A stretch of DNA of 64,000 nt from Alistipes sp. dk3624. GTDB taxonomy: Bacteria; Bacteroidota; Bacteroidia; Bacteroidales; Rikenellaceae. Below the pieces are notes generated by a model that was given only the letters and a program-made list of their open reading frames with translations, searched no databases and had not been told where the DNA came from. Of this stretch, positions 6,799-13,617 are shown in pieces. Position 1 is the first letter of the stretch. Every line of letters begins with the position of its first letter. The DNA is taken from contig NZ_CP045651.1 in the NCBI RefSeq assembly GCF_009557455.1, forward strand, positions 1,612,001 to 1,676,000, in the 5' to 3' direction. Made by a program: the position numbers and the translations under genes.

Positions 6799-7827
6799 TT
6801 AAACTATTTTGAAAATTTGCTCGGCATGGTAATTTTCATATTCATTAATCGTTTCGAATATCCGATACGCCACCTGCGGCACTATCGCATTGCCGTAGGC
6901 TTTGATCGATTCTTTTCGCCATTTCGGGAAGGTAATTCCGTCCAGTCCGTAGGAAAGCCCATCATTTCGGCTACAAACCGGGGATTGAGTAGGGAAGTCT
7001 TGCCAGGTCTTAATTGGCAATGCTCCCCGAGTATCGTAGGAATATTGCTCAATTTGTCGTTTCGAATGCATCCGTTTTTTCTCGTCATAGCGCGGGGCGA
7101 GACGGGCGGCTTGTGATCGCTTGTGCGTGGTGTCGGAAGTAATCCCACTGGATAAAACTGTGTTTTGCCATTTCCGTTGCACATCTTCAAGCCTTGCGTC
7201 TGAACGGTGGGCAACATTCCCTTCCATTGCTTCCCACTCGCGGGGAATCCTAATTGCGCTTGTGCCGACAGTTGCGGTTCTCCCCGGCTGTTGACGTAAA
7301 AATTCCTGTCCGCAGCATCCGAGGCTACCGGAGTTTTCCATAAACCTTGCGACAAACCATGTTCTATACCGCCGGTGCGGGGCATTGACGCCACAAGCTG
7401 GTATAACGAACGGTTGCACCTCGTATCCTTCCGCTTCCAGGTCAGAACACACCTGTTCGAAAACCAATCCTTTCGACCAATTAACAATTCCGAGAACGTT
7501 CTCCCCCACGACCCAACGGGGTCGAACAGATCGAATAACTCCGAGCATTTCGGGCCAGAGGTAGCGGTCGTCTTCCGTGCCTTTTCTTTTCCCCGCCTGG
7601 CTGAACGGTTGACAGGGGAATCCGCCCGACAGCACATCGATTCGATCTCGCCAAACGGCAAAGTCTGTTGTTTTGATGTCTCCATATTGCTCTGCATCCG
7701 GAAAATGATATTTCAAAACGGTTCTACAAAAAAGGTCTATTTCACAGTTGAACAGATTATCCCATCCGGCCCAACGAGCCGCAAGGTCGAAACCTCCTAT
7801 GCCTGAAAACAAAGATCCGTGCGTCAT
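6799..7827 (-). CDS. C5-cytosine DNA methyltransferase
   Basis: The 342-aa protein shows the ordered motifs of the family: motif I GSLFSGIGGFDLAA at residues 4-17, motif IV GGFPCQPFS with catalytic Cys72, motif VI ENV at 109-111, motif VIII HRRYRTWFVAR near 152-162, and C-terminal motifs IX/X including YGNAIVPQVAYRIFE. It would methylate cytosine C5 in a specific DNA site using S-adenosylmethionine, as phages do to evade host restriction. The target-recognition part (about residues 165-290) is also the region overlapped by another open frame at 6882-7697. No endonuclease partner is nearby, so this is probably an orphan methylase. Confidence 0.92.
   Translation of the reverse strand: MTHGSLFSGIGGFDLAARWAGWDNLFNCEIDLFCRTVLKYHFPDAEQYGDIKTTDFAVWRDRIDVLSGGFPCQPFSQAGKRKGTEDDRYLWPEMLGVIRSVRPRWVVGENVLGIVNWSKGLVFEQVCSDLEAEGYEVQPFVIPACGVNAPHRRYRTWFVARFMENSGSLGCCGQEFLRQQPGRTATVGTSAIRIPREWEAMEGNVAHRSDARLEDVQRKWQNTVLSSGITSDTTHKRSQAARLAPRYDEKKRMHSKRQIEQYSYDTRGALPIKTWQDFPTQSPVCSRNDGLSYGLDGITFPKWRKESIKAYGNAIVPQVAYRIFETINEYENYHAEQIFKIV
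6882..7697 (-). CDS. Nested reading frame inside the methyltransferase gene
   Basis: A 271-codon frame, shifted by one base relative to the methyltransferase and on the same strand, lies wholly inside it. It contains LLPTPRTSD, LWKTPVASDA and LNPRFVAEMMGFPTDWTELP, motifs I recognise from the C-terminal part of proteins annotated with phage cytosine methylases. At 6940-7000 both frames give sensible sequence: PRFVAEMMGFPTDW in one and the YGNAIVP-containing methylase end in the other. I therefore think both frames are translated or were translated, although a conserved-looking shadow frame cannot be excluded. The start codon is uncertain; frameshifting or internal initiation near 7697 are both possible. 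Confidence 0.5.
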   Translation of the reverse strand: MQSNMETSKQQTLPFGEIESMCCRADSPVNRSARRGKEKARKTTATSGPKCSELFDLFDPVGSWGRTFSELLIGRKDWFSNRCVLTWKRKDTRCNRSLYQLVASMPRTGGIEHGLSQGLWKTPVASDAADRNFYVNSRGEPQLSAQAQLGFPASGKQWKGMLPTVQTQGLKMCNGNGKTQFYPVGLLPTPRTSDHKPPVSPRAMTRKNGCIRNDKLSNIPTILGEHCQLRPGKTSLLNPRFVAEMMGFPTDWTELPSRNGEKNRSKPTAMR

Positions 7828-7890
7828 GTTGTTTAGATTTGGGTTTAAATTTGATTTACTCTCGATAACTTATAAACCCACAGATCATTC

Positions 7891-8070
7891 CTAATCCTTT
7901 TGCCCCCCCCCTGATTCGCAGATGACTTCGATGGTTTTTCTTTTAGCGACAACGGAGTCAGAAGGCCTCTCTGGGATTCTGTAAACGACTCTGTTCTGAG
8001 GTTTATCCATCCAGTTCCTCAAGGCGAACCTATCCCCAGGCGATAATTGTTTTACTTGTACAGCCTCCAT
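7891..8070 (-). CDS. Small phage protein (59 aa) with a G9 tract
   Basis: ATG 8070 to TAG at 7891 encodes MEAVQVKQLSPGDRFALRNW... with a beta-rich pattern seen in small phage proteins. Near its end the coding strand carries nine consecutive G (7911-7903) coding for three glycines, four codons before the stop. Such a run is prone to slippage and would change only the last residues and extend the protein a little. Family otherwise unknown. Confidence 0.6.
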   Translation of the reverse strand: MEAVQVKQLSPGDRFALRNWMDKPQNRVVYRIPERPSDSVVAKRKTIEVICESGGGQKD

Positions 8071-8104
8071 AATTCTTTAAAGTTTTTAACGTTTTTTAAT
8101 GTTT

Positions 8105-8524
8105 TTACCGACCATACACCATGCAAGCCGCATCCCGTGCGTGTTCCGATACGGCTTTCCGCCATCCGGTAAGCCGTTTGAACGACTCGCTGTTCATTTT
8201 CGTTTTATTGTTTTTCGGAGCGACCATCAGGCAATCGATTTCATGCTCCCGACACCAGTCCTGCCAGATATGCGCGTCTCTTTTAACCGATCCTGCTCCC
8301 TGTAATTTTTCCCGCCCGGTATTGCCGAACCACTTGCGTAGACGAGCATCTTCGATATACAATCTGATTTCGCTTCCGGTAGTAAGGCCGAAATTCCGGT
8401 AAATAAGTACTTTCTCCATTGCCTGTGTGATCGTTAGCGTAACGATCTCCATAAAATGTCTTTTTTCGGAGTCCCATGAGGCGAATCCTGTTTTAACGCC
8501 GGTGTCTATGCCGATATGAATCAT
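8105..8524 (-). CDS. RuvC-like Holliday-junction resolvase family protein
   Basis: This 139-aa protein begins MIHIGIDTGVKTGFASWD, the first strand of an RNase H/RuvC-type fold with acidic residue D7 (DxG). A second acidic site is IEDARLR near residue 57, and the C-terminus has EHARDAACM, supplying the usual His/Asp pair. Proteins of this kind in phages resolve branched DNA after replication and recombination. It sits just after the primase-helicase gene, which fits that task. Confidence 0.75.
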   Translation of the reverse strand: MIHIGIDTGVKTGFASWDSEKRHFMEIVTLTITQAMEKVLIYRNFGLTTGSEIRLYIEDARLRKWFGNTGREKLQGAGSVKRDAHIWQDWCREHEIDCLMVAPKNNKTKMNSESFKRLTGWRKAVSEHARDAACMVYGR

Positions 8525-8536
8525 TTTGAAATAATT

Positions 8537-10297
8537 TTAAAAGGGTACATCACTGTCGATAGTCCATGTATTGTCATTCTGGAAACCGTCTTGTCGCGGT
8601 TGCAGCCAGTTGGAATTGTCCAGCAGATTGATGTCTCCCGGCGGAACCTGATACCTTCCGTTACGGGGATTGTACTGCAATACGATACCTTCTGAGCTCG
8701 GATGCCCGAAATTCTTGAAACGTACTTTCGTCGGTATCAGCTTTGTTCGATGATTCACGAAATCACGATATACTGTCAAACCATAATCGGCTTTGTTATA
8801 AAAATTAGCGGATCCGCTGATGTCGTAGAGTGTCGGCGGAGGATATATTCCGCCTTGCATCTTTTCCAGCTTCGTGGGATGTGCGACCAAATGTCCCAGA
8901 ATACCGTAACGTTTCGTAAATCGGGAACATTCATCGAGAAAGCGACCAACGTATTCGGATCCCGTTTCGCTTCTGTCCCTCTTGTGTTCCATACAGTTGA
9001 ACGGATCCATTACGACCTGCTTGATTCCTTTGCGCTGTATGAATTGTTTTGCTCGGCTCAGAACGTTCTCAAGCGTCGGATCCTCATAAGGATCGAGCCA
9101 AAAGAAGTGGCTCTCAATGTAGTCAAACACCGTATCGAACTCATCGCGGCTCATGTCCGACTCTTTGAACGGCTTGCCGATTAACTTTTCAGCAATCTTC
9201 GCATAATGATTTTCGACAGGATAATTCTCCGGTGAGAAGAACAGCGTTTTCCAGTCGTGCATCACAGCCAGACGAACCGCTATGTAATCGAGCATTTCCG
9301 ATTTCCCGTGCGAAGGTATGCCCGTCCAAATGGCAAGCTGCGATACTTCCCACCGGATCGTCTCGTCGATTTCTGCAATGCCGATACGATTCCCTTCCGG
9401 AAGCCCATGTTGGTACATGGCGAAAATATCATCATATCGATCAGACAGATGGATGTATCCCTGAATCGGAATCTCCTGAGCGTTTTTGATTACCTCCCGG
9501 ATAGCCAGGCCACCTTCGGCAATCAACAACTCATTGGCGTCTTTACGTCCCTTGTAGGTGACGATCAAGCATCTTTCGGAGCCCAGCCTACGTACCAACT
9601 CGTTGCGTAACTTCAATCCTGCATCGTCAAAATCCGTCGCGATATAGAATCGCTCGATGTGTCCGAGACTGTCGATGTAATTGTCGAGATAGGGTAAATC
9701 CGTAGCCCCGGCCCCATTCGGTACAGAAACAACATTTTTAAACCCAGCCTCGATAAAACTGAGTGCATCCATTTCACCTTCGCAAATAATCAAATCTTTG
9801 GCTTCGGAAGTGCAGTTGAAGTTGTAAAACGTCAGCTCTGCATCTTTTACCATCCGAAATGACTTTTTAGGCCCGCGGTACTTGATGTTGACTAATTTGC
9901 CTTCGATGAAGTACGGGAAACAAATGACCTTTACCTCCTTACCGAACTGCGGCATCCACTCTCTGTCCGAATAAATCCGCATATCCCGAATCGTAGCTTG
10001 CGAGATCATCCGGCCTTCAAACCATTTTACTGCTTCATCCGATAGTTCAGTTTTGTTTTTCCATACCGGAATGACATAATCCTTTGGTTGCCGGGATTTA
10101 AGCGACATATGTGCCGAAAAAGTGGCATTACAGTGACAACAGTGACCGACCTGCTTGTCTACATTCCACACGAAGCACTTTTCCCGCTTCTTTTTGCGGG
10201 TCTCCGAGCATACCGGGCAAGTCATGTAATTCTCGCCATGCGGCCTCGCCGGATTAATTTCGTATAATTTCTGCGTTTTGGTTTCGATGATAAACAT
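8537..10297 (-). CDS. Phage primase-helicase (T7 gp4-like)
   Basis: The 586-aa protein joins a zinc ribbon (CPVC at 27-30, CHC at 54-56), a Toprim domain (EGEMD at 173-177 and TDFDDAG at 221-227) and a RecA/DnaB-type helicase with Walker A GIPSHGKSE at 326-334. It would lay primers and unwind DNA 5'-3' at the phage fork as a ring. It follows the initiator-like gene by 2 bases and precedes the RuvC-like gene, making a replication module. The length and domain order match T7-type bifunctional enzymes. Confidence 0.9.
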   Translation of the reverse strand: MFIIETKTQKLYEINPARPHGENYMTCPVCSETRKKKREKCFVWNVDKQVGHCCHCNATFSAHMSLKSRQPKDYVIPVWKNKTELSDEAVKWFEGRMISQATIRDMRIYSDREWMPQFGKEVKVICFPYFIEGKLVNIKYRGPKKSFRMVKDAELTFYNFNCTSEAKDLIICEGEMDALSFIEAGFKNVVSVPNGAGATDLPYLDNYIDSLGHIERFYIATDFDDAGLKLRNELVRRLGSERCLIVTYKGRKDANELLIAEGGLAIREVIKNAQEIPIQGYIHLSDRYDDIFAMYQHGLPEGNRIGIAEIDETIRWEVSQLAIWTGIPSHGKSEMLDYIAVRLAVMHDWKTLFFSPENYPVENHYAKIAEKLIGKPFKESDMSRDEFDTVFDYIESHFFWLDPYEDPTLENVLSRAKQFIQRKGIKQVVMDPFNCMEHKRDRSETGSEYVGRFLDECSRFTKRYGILGHLVAHPTKLEKMQGGIYPPPTLYDISGSANFYNKADYGLTVYRDFVNHRTKLIPTKVRFKNFGHPSSEGIVLQYNPRNGRYQVPPGDINLLDNSNWLQPRQDGFQNDNTWTIDSDVPF

Positions 10298-10299
10298 AG

Positions 10300-10983
10300 C
10301 TACAAAGGCATTTTAAAAAACTGATTTTCTGGCTTAAACCAAACCTGAATGCATTTCTGCTTCCAGTTTTTTACTGCATTCCCCTTGCTGTCAACCCAAT
10401 CTCCGGCGGTGTAGTAGAGATACGCTTTTTTAGCTGCATCACGAGTGTATCCATTCTGCTCAAAGTATTCCTCCATGTCCGAAAGAGACGGCGGCACGAA
10501 ATCTTTTTTTACTCTCTCTCTAGAGAGAGTTTTTTTATATATTACTTCTTTATCTTTCTTATTATTCGTACTGGTCGGTGTTCGGGCAGTGTACGGGGTA
10601 GTGTCTGACATAGTGTCTGAGGTAGTGTTCGGCAGAGTGCCTTCCATCGGATTGTAATACTCGTAATTACAGAGACTTATAATGCTTTCTCCGTGTTCGG
10701 TTCGGCGTTCGATTTCGTGTTTTTTAATATGCTTATTGATGTATCGCTGCGTCTTTTCGACACTCCAGCCCCAACGATCGGATAAGAATCGCAAACCCGC
10801 GTGTATTTCGCCTCGTTTAATAGTTATCAAGCGACCGTTAGGTAGTTCTTTCGTTGCTGGTTCCGCGTCAAATCGTGCCATCTGAATCAAATCGAGCCAC
10901 GCTTCCGACAGACTAAAGGTGCGTTGCTGCGACCAATAAACATTCGTGAAGAACTTTCTATTTAATCGAATAAAGCTGTCCAT
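10300..10983 (-). CDS. Phage replication initiator-like protein
   Basis: Starting at ATG 10983 gives 227 aa (MDSFIRLNRKFFTNVYWSQQ...). The first part has the winged-helix layout of phage replisome organisers (LIQMARFDAE, GEIHAGLRFLSDRWGWS, KTQRYINKHIKK), followed by a threonine-rich linker and a DnaD-like C-terminal part (MEEYFEQNGYTRDAAKKAYLYY, ending with NWKQKCIQVWF). It probably brings the helicase to the origin. A longer frame from 11073 exists but would overlap the gene upstream. The linker-coding DNA holds a CT/AG-rich perfect palindrome near 10510-10527 flanked by A7 runs. Confidence 0.78.
   Translation of the reverse strand: MDSFIRLNRKFFTNVYWSQQRTFSLSEAWLDLIQMARFDAEPATKELPNGRLITIKRGEIHAGLRFLSDRWGWSVEKTQRYINKHIKKHEIERRTEHGESIISLCNYEYYNPMEGTLPNTTSDTMSDTTPYTARTPTSTNNKKDKEVIYKKTLSRERVKKDFVPPSLSDMEEYFEQNGYTRDAAKKAYLYYTAGDWVDSKGNAVKNWKQKCIQVWFKPENQFFKMPL
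10510..10535. repeat. Palindromic CT/GA stem flanked by homopolymers
   Basis: A CTCTCTCTAGAGAGAG palindrome is flanked by T7/A7 runs inside the coding region of the initiator-like gene. In plus-strand orientation it is a stem followed by seven T, like a terminator. On the coding strand it is a run of seven A followed by a stem. Confidence 0.6.
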
Positions 10984-10988
10984 TCGGA

Positions 10989-11165
10989 TTATAACATTCC
11001 AATGTTTAATATCTTGCCAATTTTGGCCCTGCGAGCCTGAATACGGCTCAGTTCTTTTAGTTTCCCGGTGCATAGCCCTGTACGTCCGAGTTGACGTATC
11101 AGTCTTTTTTCCTCGTTCAGCAACCGGTAAAATTCACCTTGGGGGTCGTCTTTATTCTTTTCCAT
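10989..11165 (-). CDS. Small basic phage protein (58 aa)
   Basis: From ATG 11165 the protein (MEKNKDDPQGEFYRLLNEEK...) is a single long basic helix pair, with LNEEKRLIRQLGRTG and LKELSRIQARRAKIGK. The start overlaps the preceding gene by 14 bases; an upstream ATG at 11192 is possible. It stands directly before the initiator-like gene. Family not recognised. Confidence 0.55.
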   Translation of the reverse strand: MEKNKDDPQGEFYRLLNEEKRLIRQLGRTGLCTGKLKELSRIQARRAKIGKILNIGML

Positions 11166-11388
11166 CCGTATTAATTTTAAAGTAAAAGTCATTTATCGTT
11201 CTGCCGTATGTGAGCCTTCCGGATCGCGTCAGACTGCGTAGCGCCTTTCGTACTTCCTCGCTGTCGGCATCCTTCATCAGAGAGAATATCTCCCCCATAG
11301 TCGCAGTGGTCGGAATTAGTTTGGAAAGTGCCTTCCCTGCGGAAATATGGGCCACTGTATTGAACGTTTTCTGCTCGATCTCATTCAT
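11152..11388 (-). CDS. Small phage protein, probable winged helix
   Basis: The 78-aa protein ends with MGEIFSLMKDADSEEVRKALRSLTRSGRLTYGRT, a helix-helix-wing pattern (S-x-x-EVRKALRSLTRSGRL) typical of winged-helix DNA-binding domains. It overlaps the NinB-like gene end by 4 bases. A regulatory or replication-linked role is plausible, not proven. Confidence 0.62.
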   Translation of the reverse strand: MNEIEQKTFNTVAHISAGKALSKLIPTTATMGEIFSLMKDADSEEVRKALRSLTRSGRLTYGRTINDFYFKINTDGKE

Positions 11389-11822
11389 AAATAATTCTTG
11401 TGTCTTTCAAGCTCCATTTCAATGCTTTGCAGGAATGCTTCTTCATCGGGGGATGGAAGGTATATCCCGCATTCGGATGAACTCCAATTCCTAAACCGTT
11501 CTATCGCTTGTGTCATTTCGACGGTTGTCAGCCCTGCGGAACTGCGGTAGTCGTACACATCTCCGATATATTTATCATGTTTCGGAATCAGAAACAGCGA
11601 AGGATTGCACAGTTTTTTGAAATATTCCCGTTTCACATATTCGATAGTATTTCCCGTTTCCATCGCATAGTATCCGAGCAGGTAATGCAGGTAGCTATTT
11701 TGCGACAGGGTTCTTTTGCGTTTTTTCTCGGTCAGTTCGACGACCGCTTTCTTCTTGTACAGATCGTTCGAACGACGTTTAAAACGCTCTTTATCGAGTA
11801 TGTTATTCAGGTCGTAGATCAT
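11385..11822 (-). CDS. NinB-like recombination protein
   Basis: The 145-aa protein contains KRKRTLSQNSYLHYLLGYYA, then TIEYVKREYFKKLCNP and TVEMTQAIERFRNWSSSECGI, which are the hallmarks of NinB/Orf-like phage recombination mediators. Such proteins bind single-stranded DNA or SSB and help load recombinases. It sits next to SSB-like and ERF genes, which supports the call. Length is typical. Confidence 0.78.
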   Translation of the reverse strand: MIYDLNNILDKERFKRRSNDLYKKKAVVELTEKKRKRTLSQNSYLHYLLGYYAMETGNTIEYVKREYFKKLCNPSLFLIPKHDKYIGDVYDYRSSAGLTTVEMTQAIERFRNWSSSECGIYLPSPDEEAFLQSIEMELERHKNYL

Positions 11823-11825
11823 GGT

Positions 11826-12122
11826 TTAAAAAGGCAGATCGTCCGTGTCTGATGCTACTGGCATTTGGTCTACGCTTTCCGGAGTCGTTGCAGCCGGTGT
11901 AAAATCGAATCCTTTTCCACTGCCAATGTAAATGCGTCCCGTTCCCGCTTCCCGTTCTTCTTTGGTTTGACTCATAAATACTGTATGTGTATTCTCATAC
12001 TTATCAGGTTCGCGCCGTGTCGCAATGGTGATATTCATGTACTTTTTGCCGTTTTCGGCAAGTTTGATCTTGGATTTCGGTATGTCGGTCACACAAATCG
12101 ACGCATTGATTAAATCGCTCAT
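11826..12122 (-). CDS. SSB-like single-stranded DNA-binding protein
   Basis: A 98-aa protein with a beta-rich N-terminal part (ASICVTDIPKSKIKLAENG, YMNITIATRREPD) and a C-terminus ending SDTDDLPF. The acidic DDLPF tip is the classic protein-interaction tail of SSBs. It is shorter than bacterial SSB (about 170 aa) but in the range of reduced phage versions. It lies between the NinB-like and ERF genes, in one recombination operon. Confidence 0.72.
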   Translation of the reverse strand: MSDLINASICVTDIPKSKIKLAENGKKYMNITIATRREPDKYENTHTVFMSQTKEEREAGTGRIYIGSGKGFDFTPAATTPESVDQMPVASDTDDLPF

Positions 12123-12126
12123 TTCG

Positions 12127-12585
12127 TTATTTTTTAAAAGTTGTTTTGATTGTCGTTTTCGATGTCCTTATGGGATGCCGCAAAATTTCACCCGTATCGG
12201 CATCCGCCAACGTCGCATTCTCGGGAATACCGCGTAGCATACTTTCACGATCTTTGATGTCCATATTGACCGCGTTACGCATTTTATATAGTTCATCCAG
12301 CGTACCGTCTCCGCACACAGTATAATCGTATTTCACGCCAGCCTCGAATTGCTCCAGTTTACAATCGGATACCTGATGCTCCTTCCCGTATTTGGAAAGT
12401 TCTCGCAGGGCATAATCCTTAATTTCCGCATCCTCCTGCAACGCCTCAATCATCTTTTTAAACCGGGACATATTAGCCCACACTTTCAGTGGGTCAATCT
12501 CTCCACTCAGTATAAATTCTTTTGCCTGACTTATTGCAATAGGGAGGGATACTTCTGATTCAATGATTTCGACTGCTGTTTTCAT
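12127..12585 (-). CDS. Hypothetical phage protein in the recombination operon
   Basis: ATG 12585 gives 152 aa beginning MKTAVEIIESEVSLPIAISQ; a longer frame from 12639 would overlap the ERF gene. The protein is mainly helical (RFKKMIEALQEDAEIKDYAL) with a later acidic CGDGTLDELYKMRNAVN segment. Proteins with this N-terminus recur beside ERF genes in Bacteroidetes phages, so a recombination accessory role is likely. The biochemical role is unknown. Confidence 0.66.
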   Translation of the reverse strand: MKTAVEIIESEVSLPIAISQAKEFILSGEIDPLKVWANMSRFKKMIEALQEDAEIKDYALRELSKYGKEHQVSDCKLEQFEAGVKYDYTVCGDGTLDELYKMRNAVNMDIKDRESMLRGIPENATLADADTGEILRHPIRTSKTTIKTTFKK

Positions 12586-12587
12586 CG

Positions 12588-13226
12588 CTATACGTTTTGA
12601 TTTGATTTGATTCCGTTCGTTGCGCGATTCACCAGCCAAGTGTAATCTTCAGGGGTAAATCCCCGCAAGGATGTTTCGAACTGCGCCATCGTCCATTTTT
12701 CTTTTTTAGTGTTCTTACCGCACAAATTCTGACCTGTTACCAAATCACATAAACAATTGACCAGGTTCTCATCACTTCGACAAAACATTTTTTTATCGTT
12801 AGTAGCGGGTTTCTGCCCTAATGATTTGTTAGCGGTCGTTTTATTTCCACTTGCGCCATTCCCATCATCGTCATCGTCAATATTCAACCCTAAAACAGCG
12901 CCGATGGCATACCTTCTTTGATAGGTGATAGAACTGCCTATTCCCTGCGGATCATTCTTTACGGGCTTCATCTGGTAAGTCTCCATAATAAATTCTCCTG
13001 ATTCGTGCATCAGAATCGTCGTGAGCCCGGTTTCGCCAACGGGCAACTGACTTACAGCAAGCCCATTTTCAGATAATGGTTTGCTAATTACGTCGAGTAT
13101 ATTAGCAAGGGTCGCATATTTGGATTTGAAAAATGGATTTGTAGCTTCTTTTTTTACTTTGGCTACCGAACCTTGAAACTTACACAAAGCAATTGCAAGG
13201 CTCTTTATTGATTCTGACCGTTCCAT
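12588..13226 (-). CDS. ERF-family single-strand annealing recombinase
   Basis: The 212-aa protein has KKEATNPFFKSKYATLANILD near residues 25-45, then ISKPLSENGLAVSQ and DPQGIGSSITYQRRYAIGAVLGL, which are diagnostic of the ERF superfamily. These proteins anneal complementary single strands in phage recombination. A low-complexity acidic linker (DDDDDGNG) is followed by a C-terminal module probably used for partner contacts. It heads the recombination block ERF / unknown / SSB / NinB. Confidence 0.88.
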   Translation of the reverse strand: MERSESIKSLAIALCKFQGSVAKVKKEATNPFFKSKYATLANILDVISKPLSENGLAVSQLPVGETGLTTILMHESGEFIMETYQMKPVKNDPQGIGSSITYQRRYAIGAVLGLNIDDDDDGNGASGNKTTANKSLGQKPATNDKKMFCRSDENLVNCLCDLVTGQNLCGKNTKKEKWTMAQFETSLRGFTPEDYTWLVNRATNGIKSNQNV

Positions 13227-13251
13227 ATTATTCTTGTATTAAACTCCGTTT

Positions 13252-13614
13252 TTAATCCTTCACATCCTCCATCAATCGAGTGTAAGGATTGTATGTCTGC
13301 TGTATCCAGAACTCGTATATGCCAGGGGACAATCTGATCGGCTTATGATCTTCCCATTTCCGATCTATCGGCGACCGATAAGACTCATCGTCCATAGATA
13401 ACAATGATACATGCTGAAGTATCGATTCCTCGTTGACTTTATAAATGACCCTTTTGTCAACCTCGTAACGTTCTACATTACCGGTCAACACGTGCGCATG
13501 CTTCGTGCGGTCGCTGATTGCTAAAGGACGGTTTTTAACCATGATTGCGGATGCCGGGATCGCATCTATCGAAGCCCCGATCACATCGCCCTGATGAAAT
13601 CTGATGTTTTCCAT
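13252..13614 (-). CDS. Hypothetical phage protein (120 aa)
   Basis: The protein starts MENIRFHQGDVIGASIDAIP and contains KNRPLAISDRTKHAHVLTG, VIYKVNEESILQHVSLLS, and KWEDHKPIRLSPGIYEFWIQ. The beta-rich pattern with H-x-H and DHKPIRLSPG suggests a cupin-like small barrel, and I recall similar proteins beside the tetrapeptide-repeat protein in other Bacteroidetes genomes. No catalytic residues can be assigned with confidence. It starts 3 bases after the stop of the gene at 13618. Confidence 0.6.
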   Translation of the reverse strand: MENIRFHQGDVIGASIDAIPASAIMVKNRPLAISDRTKHAHVLTGNVERYEVDKRVIYKVNEESILQHVSLLSMDDESYRSPIDRKWEDHKPIRLSPGIYEFWIQQTYNPYTRLMEDVKD

Positions 13615-13617
13615 AAT

